Shown one piece after another: positions 33,555 through 45,229 of a DNA stretch of 64,000 bases. The DNA is taken from contig ML677365.1 of NCBI GenBank assembly GCA_007922305.1, forward strand, positions 17,441,417-17,505,416, in the 5' to 3' direction. Each line of letters starts with the position of its first letter. The stretch's first letter is position 1. The notes beneath the pieces are model-generated. The model did no database searches. It worked only from the letters and a program-made list of their open reading frames with translations, and was not told the DNA's origin. Origin of the DNA: Dermatemys mawii (Eukaryota > Chordata > Testudines > Dermatemydidae). The position numbers and the translations under genes are program-made.

Positions 33555-34690
33555 TGTTGTGATAATTGAGCCTATATATTTGCTCTAATTATGAGCTCAT
33601 CTGTAAAGCTGATAAGTTCATAAGATGTCTTATAACAAGTATTGTTGAGGAAAGGTATGAAAGGAAAACAGAAAACCTGTTTAGTCATAAACAAAAAGGC
33701 CTACCGATATAACTCAAGGACTGTGTTAAGATCATCTTGATATACAAGAAACTGTGAGTCCAAAAATCAGTGAACCAAAATTGGTGTGTCAGAAACTAGG
33801 TCTAACTGGTGGACAATATAATGAGGGGCTGGGCTATTCCACACATCACTCCCTTTTTGGATCCTTAAAGAAGGAGACTGTGGGGGAGCAGAGAATTGCA
33901 GACTGGGGTGGGAGAGAAACAGATGGAGGCTTCAGAAGCAAGCATTACCATCATGGAGGATAAGTCCATCAATGGCTATTAGCCAGGATGGGCAGGAATA
34001 GTGTCCCTAGCCTCTGTCTGCTGGAAGCTGGGAATGAGCGATGGGATGAATCACTGGCAGATTACCTGTTCTGATCATTCCCTCTGGGGCATCGGGCACT
34101 GCCACTGTTGGAAGACAGAATACTGGGCTAGATGGACCTTTGGCCTGATCCAGTAGGGCCATTCTTACGTTTTTATCATGGCTGCTACCCCCACCATCTG
34201 CTGGGACCCCAGGCCTTCGTCCTACTCCAGATAGGTGTCCTGATCAAACTGGGCCAGAGAGAGGGGCATGGATAACATTTCCACCTCTGCTGACTCCTGC
34301 CGAATCCTAGCCACACTGGATGAAATGGGATCAGACTTCAACAACAGTTTCAGGCCACCTCAGCTAACTTCTCCTTCTTTCCTCTCAAGGACAGTTATCA
34401 TCTTTGATACCATCTAAGAGACTGTCCAACAAAGGAAATGCTCTCCATGAAAGGGAACAAGGAATGTTGTTAAAATGAAAGCCCTATTTAATACATGGCA
34501 AGTGTTTAAACTGTTTCCGTCTTTTATCTTTAATAAAAAGTTAAAAGGTTGTTTGTTTAATGATGTGTTTGTCCTGGTACTAAGCGGGACGAGGTCTCCA
34601 TATACCAAATACTGAACCTTAACACTGTTTAACCCCAAACAGCGACTGGGTTACGTCAATACCTTTGGTCCATAATATTAATTCATTGTA
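33555..34690 (+). mobile_element. LTR-like element, split by a CR1
   Basis: It begins 'tgttgtgataattgagcct', the same start seen at 56,016. It includes 'gaccatctaagagactgtcc'-type sequence near 34,410, 'tctttaataaaaagttaaaa' (AATAAA at 34,530) and 'aaccccaaacagcgactggg'. The TG start, single polyadenylation signal and lack of coding sequence fit a solo LTR. I could not define the 3' end or a TSD. A CR1 fragment lies inside. Confidence 0.5.
33957..34174 (+). mobile_element. CR1 LINE 3' end inserted in the LTR-like element
   Basis: It runs from 'ggataagtccatcaatggct' to 'gatccagtagggccattctt'. The 7-bp atcatgg occurs at 33,950-33,956 and 34,175-34,181. Removing the CR1 rejoins LTR-like text. 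It therefore inserted after the LTR-like element. Confidence 0.8.
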
Positions 34691-34699
34691 TTAATTTAT

Positions 34700-37660
34700 A
34701 TGGATTACATAAAAATAATACAATACCCCTCCTCTTCCCAACATAGGAGGTTAAAGCTTCCACCCCTCCTTCCCAACATTCAATCACTTTCCTCTTCAGA
34801 AATCAGCAGTTTGCTCAGAAGTAGTTAGAAAATGGGGGGCGTGGGTGTTTCACAAACGTTTGCCATTTTATCTTCAGAAAATTCCTACCAAAATTTGAAC
34901 AGCTCTTTCTTATGATAAATAAATGAAATAAATAAATACACAGGTGATTTTTTTGATAGCTAACTTATTATATTCTCTGCTGGCATTGGGAGAGCAGAGC
35001 ACCTGGCAGTCTCTCTCTAGTCTCTCTGGGACTAGAATCCTCAAAGTCACTCCCACACTTGAGTTCTTCATATGGCAGTCCAATGCAATGCCTCCATGCA
35101 CCTAGGCTGACCCCTACAGTGTATCACTTCTTTTATAATCATAATTGGTGAAAGTTAAAGAATGAGTCAAAATAAATCCTTTGTTATTGCAACTTAATGC
35201 ACACAGTCTTCTTTAACGGGTTGAATCTTTAGATGAATAAATATAAACTCTTAGGGGTATCAGTGTTAAGCTAGTCAGCAAACATAAATCCAGCATCTGT
35301 AATGAAAACAATGTACTGTAGTAGACAGTGACATTTAACCACAAACAGGATTGCTCAAATTAATTCATGCTGTCTGCCCCAGTACCTGCCAGGGAGGTTG
35401 TAATTCAGCTGACAGTGTTCTCAACAGATGTTGTCTGACTGTCAAAAGAATGAAATGTCTGAGTTCATATCCAATATAGAAATGGAATGGAAATAAATAT
35501 TAAATATTTTGCCATCTGTTACATTGCTGAGTCACCGGAGAATATCATCCCCAACTGTGCATACTTGTAGATTAATTGGTCTATAGCTGTCTGGCAGCTA
35601 GATGAAAAAAAGTTCTCCAACTCAGTGATTCCACCACACTATAAAAGATATATGGAGATTGCTATCAGGAGAAAAATTAAACCTACGAACCAGAAGAAAG
35701 CTATGAGAAATACTTTAAGATATTGCACTGTTTTATCATTCATTAATTATTAACCCAACCATTCCAATTCTGAAAATAACTATTTCTTTAAATCTCCCAG
35801 AGCTCCTGAGAATATTGTACATTCCACTGGCCCATTTCTTGACTGCATTTCTGGCTCCTACAAATCTCTGATTTGAGAGACACTTAGCTTGTTTTGTGGG
35901 GAAGGCTGCTGGGTGGAGCTGGGGATGAGTTGACCCACGGAACAAAGTAAGCATGGGGAAAGAGAGATTTGCTTTTTATGGGAGGGAAAGCAGTTTTGCA
36001 CTTATGCCTGACTTGATTGTGGCTTTAAGCCACGGCACATCCTCCCAATGGGAGGGAGCTCCAGAAGCCATTGGGTTTGGGGCAGGCAGAGAGCTCCCAA
36101 AAGCTCTGGAGAGTGCATTTGATTATCACCCTTTTAGAGGATGTAACTGTGCCCAGCCTTTAGACTGGAGATGAAAGGAGACAAGCTCTTACCCCTGCTA
36201 CCTTTAGTCCCACCGGTGGTCAGTCACTGCCTGGGCAATAATGTCCTTCATTCATAGATCTCAGATCACTTTACACACATGAAAAAACTAAGTTAGCCCA
36301 ACCCTAGGAGTTGAGTGCTATTATATTCATTTTTCAGAGGAGTAAACAAAGACATGGGAAGGTTAAATCCTGGACCCTTGGGTGGAGGCCAAATTACCAG
36401 ACCTTTTTCTGGGAGCTACACAGACCTCCTCACACTGCCACTAAAGCAAGTTAAGATAGCATTTAGCTCCAGTGAAAAGCCATGTAGTGTACACACATAT
36501 GGCTTTCTGGTAGTACATCATCATTTTGTAAAATGTAAAACTTTATAACCACAGTATGAATGTTTGCAAACCTGGGATATGCTGCATGAAACATCTCCTT
36601 GTGGAAAAGTGGAGCTGTTAAGGCCAGCATTTCTGACCAAGCCAATTCTGTCCTAGTGTTCTTCAGGCACAAAGGTATGTGTGACAAGGTGCCAATACTA
36701 CTTGGCAACAAAAAAGAGAGGGTTAACCCTACCTAAACTTCTCTGCTCATGTGCACCTGTGCAAGCAGAAAGAAGAAACAGGGCTAGAGCCAACAGGAGA
36801 ATGAGGTTCTCCAGAAAGAAAGCAGACAACACTATAAAATGGCTGCAACTTCCACAGAAGGTAGAAATCAGAGAAGTTTCTAGACACAGGATTGAACTGG
36901 GTAACTTTGACAGAGATTTTCTGTTTGGTCTTCTGGCAACATAAGATCAGTTGGCTTTGTGTCTGTTTTATCACAATAGCATACTGAGGGTTATGCTAGT
37001 AAAACTACCTCTGGACTAAGCTCCCTGCCAAAAATTGCAGATTCTCAGGGAGGCTGAGCAAAATGGATTATGTTAACTCCACCTTTTTTGGATCAGGAGT
37101 AGGTAGGCATGATGCTTAGCGTACTTGGTATCCCCTTGACATGTGCTTCTCTCTAGCTACTTTTGCACATCTGAATACTTGAGCCCTCAGATATTTAAAT
37201 TATCCTTTTGCCATGAGGAATGATCTAAAATACATACCAAGCCAAAGGGTAAGGAATGCAACGTTCAGATAGCTGGGAACTTGATTTTACTATCCAAGAG
37301 TAACCAGTATTCTGAGGAAAAGTTTTGAATCATCTCAGAAATGTACATTTACCCAAATCATTTAAATTATTTCAAAATAGGGAATAAGAGCTAGATCTCT
37401 GGCTTCGTGGTCATAGAGTATTTTAAATTGCATCTGATGGAATTGACCCATCATACATCATTTTAGCTCATGATAAAATAGATATAAAAAAAGATTAGAT
37501 TACAATGCGGAGATGAATATTATTCTTTGTTTCATGCTGAGAAGTGATTGATGCAGTAAAATACACAAAAGTAATGATAGTCCTTGCCCCAACATTCTTA
37601 CAGTCTAAGGGGAGACCAGAGAAGACATGCCACATTGAGGCTCCAGAAATAACTATGTAT
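34700..37660. other. No gene seen; possible MIR-like and L2-like traces
   Basis: Only short chance frames occur. The part 36,310-36,370 ('ttatattcatttttcagagg', 'aaagacatgggaaggttaaa') weakly resembles a MIR core. The part 37,575-37,615 ('agtccttgccccaacattct') resembles an antisense L2-like tail. Both are too diverged to delimit. Confidence 0.35.
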
Positions 37661-37669
37661 TAGAGTAGA

Positions 37670-38605
37670 TATTCCTGTGGGAATTCTGCACCAAAATTTT
37701 TTAAATTCTGCACATAATATTTTAAAATTCTGCATATTTTCTTAGTCAAAATAACACCAATTTCAATTATTTTGGTAATTTATTTCAAAATACCTGTCAG
37801 CAAGTATGTCTATAACACTACAGACAGCAAAAAAGATTCAGGAAATTTTTGTTGACAAATGGATTCCTTACTGGGCATATTAATACAGAACTTTGAATAA
37901 TAATTCATTTAAACTACAATACAGAAACATATTTCCTGCACTCCTCAGAAGCAATGCAAAGTCTGGGGGAGTGAGGAGTAATGGAGGACTTGAGGGAAAG
38001 GGAAGTAATTGCTGGGAAGAAGCCAGGGAGGGTTGTTGGATGTGGGTAGAAGTATGGAACAGTTTTTTGGGGTGGGAGGCATTGTTAGGGAGTTGGGGAG
38101 CCTTCCCCATGTAGACCTTGGCCAATCCCTAGCCTCTCCCATTCAGTCAGGCACATCTTCCCTGCTCCCATGTGTCCCTGCACCCCTTCTCTCCATTCAG
38201 CCAGGCAAAGCTGCATATGTCCCCATGTAGCCCTGCATCCCCACCCTCCCATGCAGCCCTGCACCCCCACTCTTCTTAGATTCTGGCTCAGTGCTGTCAC
38301 CTCACTAACTCCTGTGCCCTCACCCCAGTTTGTCATTTCCCCCATAACCTGGGCATGGCACTGTGAGGAAGGCAGCCTCTTCCCCTTCCTTCTCCACAGC
38401 TGACTGATCCAACTCGCAAGCCAGCTCCCCTCTCTTCTGATGCCACAGTCAGTCACTGGTCGGTGAAAGGTATAATTGCAATGTGACTCCACACATGGCT
38501 TCCTTGCACTTCCCCATAAGAATCAATTATTCCATGAGGTGGGGGTAATCTGAAGGGAATATTAATACTGCACTTGCACAGTGGTGCAGAATTCTCCCAG
38601 GAGTA
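37670..38605. mobile_element. 936-bp hAT-like non-autonomous transposon
   Basis: The left tip 'tattcctgtgggaattctgc' and the right tip, which reverse complements to 'tactcctgggagaattctgc', match at 21 of the first 24 positions. The interior has the AT-rich 'ttttaaattctgcacataat' block and a GC-rich segment at 38,140-38,410. The latter gives chance open frames on both strands. The 8-bp flanks (agagtaga / agcagagg) are only half matched. No transposase is encoded. Confidence 0.7.
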
Positions 38606-38609
38606 AGCA

Positions 38610-40060
38610 GAGGTTCTCAGCCTGGAATTGTACCTCCTTGATTTTTCTTTATTTCTGAATGGGAGGAAAGCTCTGGTATGAACCCTGTATAGGAAAAGTT
38701 AAGAACCCCTGATTTAGCAGGGATTTTCCCTATATTTACCTACTTGTGAATGGAATATGTCCATTGCCTAACAGTGAAAGCTCAGAGGAAAAAATAAATT
38801 GCTTTGCAAGGTTCTGTTCTGCCTGTATCCCACCTCTACTATGCGCCTTCCCTTGTCTGCCTTCTCTCCTACACCAAGGGAGCCAGTTCTACAACTTTAT
38901 GCCAGTTGAGAATTCCCTTCCCCTGGAGAAATGCTTATCCTTTCCAACTGCAGCCAGGCTATGTCCCCTTTGCACCACTCAAGTGGCAGAAAAGGGATGC
39001 AACCTGACTCTTAAATGATCATGCTGAGGTCAGTAGCAAAGTTCCCACTGAGTTGCTTTGGGAGCAGGACCGAGTCCTAATAGGCACTGTAGTTACATAA
39101 ATGAAACATTAGTATTTGCTGTCATACAATTAATCCTTTTGCAATTCACATTTGACCAGTCATAAGATACTGGCCATATTCTGCTCTGTTACCCAGGATA
39201 AAGCTGAAGTAACTTCTTAAACCAGTAGAATTAGGCCAGGGCTGCATCTGTGTAACTGAGAATAGAACTTAGCCCATCGTGCACAAACATCTATGCAGCA
39301 TGTCTACTGTTTACCTGTTCATGTTTTACCATGTTTAAACAGTGAACGCGAAGCATGAAGAATGGAAAGTCAACTCAGAGCAGAACCAGGACAGCTTTGT
39401 AACTTTTTTAAAAAATCTAGTAACCTTTTTACTGTCTATCTAGGTGCTAAACATGTCAATCACCATAGTATATGAACACCTAGAGTGGCTATAAGGAGTG
39501 TAGAAAAGAGAAGGGAATTTGGAAATAGCCTGAACCACTCAATATCTACACAACAGTGGGAGAAGTAAGGTTGTGGCTCACACACACCATCCAAAACATA
39601 ATGAATTTAGCTAAAAACTATAGAAAGTACAATACATGGTCTTGATCCTGAAAGCTAGTGAGCAGCCTCAGCACACATTGCTGTGTACTCTCACTTCCCT
39701 TTGGTTTCACCTTCCCAAATCAGCCTCTTCTAATCTGAGATCATATTTGTCCTTTAAATAGTTAATATCCATGTAGATTCCATATTTATGGAGCCAAAAA
39801 GTTAACAGTCAATTATCTGTGCTCTTTAGAAATTTTTTTAAAAAAAGTAGAGGATGGCTAACAACCTAAAATAATTCCAAACTATCTGGCACATCCTTAA
39901 AAGTCATGTCACACTTAATGCTTTGAGAGTAATAAACTTTATGAATTATAGCTGGACGAGGTGAACTCACTGAAAGAAAGTAAGTGTTTTGCAGGTTGAG
40001 GTTGCTCACTTCTAACGTTGTTTATCATTGACAAAAAAATAAAACTACCTTATAGCACAT
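38610..40060. other. No gene or clear repeat seen
   Basis: AT-rich DNA with chance frames. One degenerate 'ttaaaccagta...gtgtaact' motif near 39,215-39,260 belongs to a short dispersed family described in the findings. Confidence 0.4.
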
Positions 40061-40217
40061 TTTTGTATCCAGTGTTGTTGTAGCCTTGTTGGCCTCAGGA
40101 TATTAGAGAGATAAGGTGGGTGAGATAACATCTTTTATTGAACCAACTTCTGTTGGTGAGAGAGAGAAGCTTTTGAGCTTATACAGAGCTGTTCTTCAGA
40201 TCAGAGAAACAAACTCA

Positions 40218-40436
40218 GGACTTGTCTTCTCGTACAGCGCTATGACGGTGCAGCTGCGCTGCTGTATTGCTGTAGTGAAGATGCTATACGCCAACCGGAG
40301 AGCTTCTCCCGTTGGCGTAGTTAGTCCACCTCCTTGAGAGGCAGTATCTATGTTGATGGGAGAAACCCTACAGTCCACATAGTGCTATCTATACAGGAGG
40401 TAGAGGGTTTAGACTGATATAACTACTTTCCTTTGA
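40218..40436. mobile_element. Harbinger-like MITE, partial
   Basis: It starts 'ggacttgtcttctcgtacag' and has internal 'gagcttctcccgttggcgta' and 'gttgatgggagaaaccct', a block order I recall from a palindromic turtle MITE. It ends near 'gatataactacttt' without a matching tip, so it is a partial copy. It lies between the tail and coding remnant of the PLE. Confidence 0.5.
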
Positions 40437-40453
40437 GGATAGGGACTGGTAAG

Positions 40454-42247
40454 TAGGGTGACTAAACATCCCGATTTAAATCGGGACAGTCCCGATTTTA
40501 GGGGACTTGTCCTGCGTCCCGACCGAAGACTGGTCAGGACGCCTCTTTGTCCCGATATTCGGGACCTTGTGCCACTCACCCCCACTGCTTCCGGGCCAGC
40601 AGAGCAGCTGAGTCACTCCCTGCCGGCAGGAGCACGCCCCTGCCTTCCCCAGGCAGAATCAGGGCAGGCAAGTCTCTCTGCCGGCGCCGGAGCATGCTGC
40701 AGGGGCAGAGGGTCCTGTGCAAGCAGTCCCCCCTCCCCCCGCATGCACCGACAGAGAGAGACCTGTCCTGACTCTCTCTGGGCCTGGGACAGTGGGCTGT
40801 GGGTGGGGCCAATGATCGCTGAAGAGGGACTGGTGGGGGTGGGGAGATGGCTGGGGGCTCTCTGCTCCCCGCCCCCTCCCTCTGCCAGCACCTGCAAGCA
40901 GCCCTCCCCGCCCACCACACAGCTCTGGGCCCTCTCACCTCATCGGCAGCACAGCTCCACGCCCCACTGCCCTAGGCAGCTTCTAAAGGACCAAGTCCCT
41001 CTCAGCAGGAGAGGTCTCTGCCGTGGAACATGCTGCAGGGGCTGGGCTGCTTGCAGAGGGGGCAGAGAACCCCCGGCTGCCTCCCCCCCGCAACTCAGCT
41101 TCTGCCCCGGACCCTGATTCCTGGCCACAGCCGCCCCCTGACTCAATCCTGACCTGACCCCAGGAGGCAGAGGGACCTGCCTGCTGGATACTTCCTGGGA
41201 CAGCCCCAAGCAAGCATCACTGGGACTCCCTACCTCAGCCCCTGGCAGGTCCCTCTAGCTCTTGGGGGAGAGGGAGGGGCTTTGCATGCTTACCTGGCTG
41301 CAAGTCCCGCTCCAGGCTCTGGCAGATCCCACTGGCACTTTTCCCAGCCACTGGGAGCCACAGAGCTAGTGCTTTTGGCTGGAGAGTCTGGAGACTCCTC
41401 TTGTTACTCTCACCCTAGGAGCCAAAGAGCTCCCAGCAGGGCTGGTGAGTGTGGCCAGGGAAGGGGGCAGGGTGTGTTGGGATGAGTGTCTGGGAGGTGG
41501 GGCCGGAGGGCTGGGCAGTGAGGGAAGTTTTATGTGTTTTGGGGTGCTAGCCAGTGGGGGCCTGTTGGGGGGTGCTGGTAGGGGAGAGCCCTTCAAGCTG
41601 CCCACCAACAAAGCCAGCACTGCCGCTATCTTCCCCACCGCGCCGCAGAAAAAAACACACAAGGCCTGGTTTAAAACAATGCAAGGCGCAGCTGCATAAA
41701 AGCGCAATTGGTAAACAGGGGAGCATGGTTATATGCTAAGGCCGCGGTGTGGCGGGGACCAAAGGTTGAAGCCGGGTGCAGGAACAGGCAGTTTGGTGCT
41801 GCCGTTCCCCGCGCACCAGGAAAAAAAGCCGCCCTTACCCACAAAAAGTTCGGGTCACTCATAGGGTGCCACCCCCCCACCCTTTGTAAACCAAGTCATG
41901 CAGGGCTGTCAGGTCTTCCCTGCATGTCTGGGGGAGGGGAGGGCGCAAAATAAAAACAATAACAATATAACACTATCAGGTTATTCATTTATTTTCATTA
42001 AATATATAATCTAAATAATAGTATATTTAACCCTTGGCCCCGTGGTTTCTACAACCCCTCTTTCAGCTTCCTAGGGCTGTGTGCCCCCTCTCATGACTCT
42101 GGTCAGGGCTGTGCACCTGTGTCTGTTGTGGCCCCGCCCCCACTCATGCCCCGCCCCCTGCTTGTGCCCTGCCCCCCGCTCATGCCCCTCCGACACCCCC
42201 TCACCCAATGTGTCCTGATATTTCACTCTTCCGATCTAGTCATCCTA
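40454..42247. mobile_element. 1.8-kb GC-rich hAT-type element
   Basis: The exact 8-bp duplication ctggtaag flanks it (40,446-40,453 and 42,248-42,255). Tips are tagggtgact at the left and agtcatccta at the right, inverted with one mismatch. The left end carries 'cccgatttaaatcggg' and repeated 'gtcccgat' motifs. The interior is GC-rich with chance frames of up to 219 codons (40,458-41,117) rich in Pro, Ser and Ala; I see no transposase domain. The right third turns AT-rich at 41,950-42,040. Confidence 0.85.
42128..42196 (+). repeat. Degenerate 'catgccccgccccc' minisatellite
   Basis: Roughly three and a half imperfect units ('actcatgccccgccccctgc', 'ttgtgccctgccccccgctc', 'atgcccctcc') sit near the right end of the hAT element. 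Confidence 0.65.
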
Positions 42248-42255
42248 CTGGTAAG

Positions 42256-42632
42256 TCAGATAGAGTGATAACTTTGTGAAAAGTGTTCACCCACAGGTGT
42301 TTTTGTATTTTTATCTATTATCATTTTCCTTTGTGAGTTCACCCACATAGTTGATATTGGTGCATTTAGTGCACTGGTTGAGGTACAGCACATGTTGTGA
42401 TAGGCATGTGTAGGATCCATGGATCTTGAAAGGTCTGTTCCAGGAGGTACTGATCATCATAGCAGTGGAAATATGGCTACAGGTTTTGCATTCGTGGTTC
42501 CAGTAAGGTCTGGTGCTGCTTTGAGTTGGTGTGTCCTGGTCTATGTGGAGCTTGCTTCTGATGATGAGCTTGGCAGGTTGGGGATTGTTTGAAGGCCAGA
42601 AGAGGCGGTTCAGGAAAGATTTCTTTCAGGAT
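42256..42632 (-). pseudogene. Penelope-like GIY-YIG endonuclease remnant
   Basis: On the minus strand the segment decodes in shifting frames as a stretch ending in 'C.NQCTKC.N.NYVGEL' then 'TPVGEHFSQSYHSI' and a stop. 'YVGE' corresponds to the YIG element of the GIY-YIG nuclease, and 'PVGEHFS' to its conserved C-terminal part. These nucleases nick target DNA during PLE retrotransposition. A short stretch between YVGE and PVGEH is lost and stops are present, so it is inactive. Confidence 0.55.
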
Positions 42633-42639
42633 AGATCTC

Positions 42640-42958
42640 GATGGGGCTTTATGGCTTATTACAACATTCTATAATTCATTGACAGCCCCTCCAACTGCCT
42701 TTCCCTCTTCCTTTCCTCGCTATAACTAGAGGTACGTTAACTGGCAACTTCATCTTGGATAGTCTCTTGAAATATGTGTTAACTACTTACACTAAACAAT
42801 CTGTTCTACCTTATATTTAGCAATAACACTCTGAGTTAGTTTCCCAGACCTGAAAAGGAGCTCTGTATAAGCTTGAAAGCTTGTCTCTCTCACCAACAGA
42901 AGCTGGTCCAATAAAAGATATTACCTCACCCACCTTTTCTCTCTTATAGTACATTTTG
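42640..42958 (+). mobile_element. Sense Penelope-like 3' UTR and tail
   Basis: 'tttatggcttattacaacat', 'ttggatagtctcttgaaata', 'acaatctgttctacctta', then 'ggagctctgtataagcttga', 'tctctctcaccaacagaagc' and 'ccaataaaagatattacctc'. The last three blocks are the reverse complement of the tail at 40,064-40,205. This piece abuts the antisense coding segment head to head near 42,635. Confidence 0.7.
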
Positions 42959-43186
42959 TAAACAATGTAGATACAAGCAACTTTTCAGTTACTAAGGAAC
43001 CCAAACAAAAGGTTTTTTGGGGATCTAAGGAATACATATGTTTTTATAAGTTACGTGTTCTGTGCCACTGGCAATTTTGCGATCTTATATCATGAAAACT
43101 CACCTGGTTTGGAGATTAAGTTTTGATGAGTCTCTAGATAGGAAGCTTACTCTGCCAAACTTACCTCAGGATCTTTGGTCTAATAA

Positions 43187-43395
43187 TCAGGCTAGAACAT
43201 CTGCAAGATCTAGCATCTCTCATAAAAATTATCAGTACCTCCTACTTTTAGTTGGACCAGAAACTCTATGAGGCCTTCCACTTTAGGCTTCCACTTCAGG
43301 CTAGAACATCTGCAAGATCAAGTGTCTCTCATAAAAATTATCAATACCTCCTACTTTTAGCTGGACCAGAAACTCTATGAGGCCTTCCACTTTAG
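43187..43395 (+). repeat. Two-copy tandem duplication, 109-bp period
   Basis: 'tcaggctagaacatctgcaa' starts at 43,187 and again at 43,296. 'aggccttccactttag' closes each copy at 43,286 and 43,395. The two copies differ at a handful of sites (for example atctagcat versus atcaagtgt), so the duplication is not brand new. The unit is non-coding. Confidence 0.95.
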
Positions 43396-43544
43396 AGCCA
43401 GGCCAAAAAACAAGTATCAACAAGACAGTAATATAACAGACAACGGCAGCAGATAACAGAGACAGAACAGAAAAGCCTGGGGACAGACACTTCCACTTTT
43501 TCCAGCAGGAATGCAAAAGTAATCTATTTTTTCCACAGCTCTGA

Positions 43545-43850
43545 TCACATTCAAATCTTTTCGCTAGATTTCCCTCAGCTGTGGCATCAAATTTAAACTC
43601 TTTGTCTTCACCTACAAAGCCTCGTAGAATCTAGCTAAGCTTGATTATCTATTCCTCCCCCTTCCAATCGCCCCTTTCCCCGCTTTAGTCCACTCAAACC
43701 AGATAATGTACTCCCATTTGTTCCTTTCTCTTCTCTACATCTTGCACAAGGCTTCTTATATTTGAAACTGCCTCCTGATCCAATCAGCCACACTGCATTT
43801 CCACCCTCTCCTCCTTCAGATCTCTCATCTTGGCCTCCACCCCACTCTGC
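43545..43850 (+). pseudogene. L2-like LINE ORF2 C-terminal remnant
   Basis: The plus frame gives 'GIKFKLFVFTYKAS' followed by a decayed CT-rich segment. That is like the C-terminal part of L2 reverse transcriptase ('..R.K.KLL.LTFKA.'). Stops are present. A similar CT-rich coding style occurs at 55.1-56.0 kb. The assignment is from family memory. Confidence 0.5.
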
Positions 43851-43859
43851 TATCCCTAC

Positions 43860-45225
43860 CACTGTTGAAGTAACAGATAGAGTGAATGAAAACACACACA
43901 CACATACCAGGAATCTACTAAAAACTTGGAAGTGACCAAGCAACAGATGACACACAGCTTTTTGTTGCATCCCATTCCTTAAACGTGCATTAGTCAGACT
44001 GTAGGTCTCACAGGGACCTTGTCTTTCTTGTTTGTAAAGCTTCTAGCACAACTGTAATAATTCATTATGGGTGCGACAATAGACTGAGCAGTGAAAGAGT
44101 CTTTAAAACCAGATAGTGACAGAAGAAGTGAGCAGAGTGGGACAAATACTGTCCTTAGCTGCAAGGATGCACTCCCATTGAATTCAATGGACATGTTCGA
44201 CAGAAGCCAGAAGAGAAAGAAAAAAAAAATGCCCCAAATAAGCATGCGGCACACCAGAAAATACTTTAGACAGCAGAGCAGGATATTATTAGACAAAGAG
44301 AAAAGGGGAAACAAGAACAATGCTAAATGAACTAACTCAGGAAATAAGGCTAACCTCCTAGAAAGCAATAGGAGAATTCAATGAACACTTCCAAGGTGTC
44401 AGGGTACAAATGTAAGAAGAATGATAAGAAATTAAAGGAACTAAAGCCAATGGTTTGCAAAGATCTTAAAGCCATAGTGTGAAAGAAAAAAAATCCATGG
44501 AGATTAAATATGAAAGGCAGTGTTATAGCAAAAAGTGTTTGCACTGAGACTTTGGAGGACAGAATAGTCACATATAGAGGTGATGAGGAGGAATAATTTG
44601 TTTTTGGTTAAAATTTTGAGCAACTATAAATGTTTTGTTTTGCTTATTTTTTTTCTGAACTTTTTGCAGGTAAAATTCAGTTTTCATATATCCAAACTGT
44701 TTGTCTTTAATAGGAAAACTAGTACAACTGTTACTGAGATGAGTAATTTATTTCCCCACACACACACAGTTTGAGACTGCTTCTTCAATTCTGTGAATGG
44801 CAGATTTCACCCAAATCCCAATTTATCTGAAATTCAGCTCAACTGTGACCCAGCAGGAGTTTTATTGCTCCATGGATACTGATTGGTCACAGACAGAAAA
44901 CAGCCTAGAAAGTCAAAGGAACATGCTAGCCAATGAAGGGAGTGATTACACTGGTCTACAATTTTTTAGAAGTCGTCTGCTTCAGAGATCAAATGTGATA
45001 TTTATTATGTATTTTGATGTGCTGAATTCAAATATGACAATTAAAACAACTGATTGGCTACTGTTTCTAAGGTATTTAAGTTTTTACATTTTATGTCTAT
45101 GTATATTGTGTAGATAGAAGAGTTTTAATCATAAATTGTAAACCTAGGTCTTTTCATGTGTTTATGGTTGCTTTACATGATAATATTTCACCTGTCCTGT
45201 TTATGTAACACTTTAAAAATCAGCA
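43860..45225. other. No gene or clear repeat seen
   Basis: AT-rich DNA with chance frames, including a short (AC)n run at 43,892-43,905 and a poly-A run at 44,220. Confidence 0.4.
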
Positions 45226-45229
45226 AAAG

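Larger units (their letters stand above)
40064..42635 (-). mobile_element. Antisense Penelope-like element, interrupted twice
   Basis: The minus-strand order is GIY-YIG coding (42,635 to 42,256), then a short coding remnant (40,446-40,437), then the 3' tail (40,205 to 40,064). The tail reads on the plus strand as 'gcctcaggatattagagaga', 'aacatcttttattgaaccaa' and 'ggtgagagagagaagctttt'. A 1.8-kb hAT (40,454-42,247) and a MITE (from 40,218) interrupt it. Confidence 0.65.

Noticed and set aside
38085..38492. 135-codon minus-strand frame with 'GCMGGWGCRATWGH' repeats
   Set aside because: The repeats come from degenerate 'catgcagccctgcaccccc' units in a hAT-like element, not from a protein family.
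40458..41117. 219-codon plus-strand open frame
   Set aside because: It sits inside the GC-rich hAT element, with several other open frames across the same bases. The composition (Pro, Ser, Ala, Arg) follows GC content and no transposase or zinc-finger motif is present.
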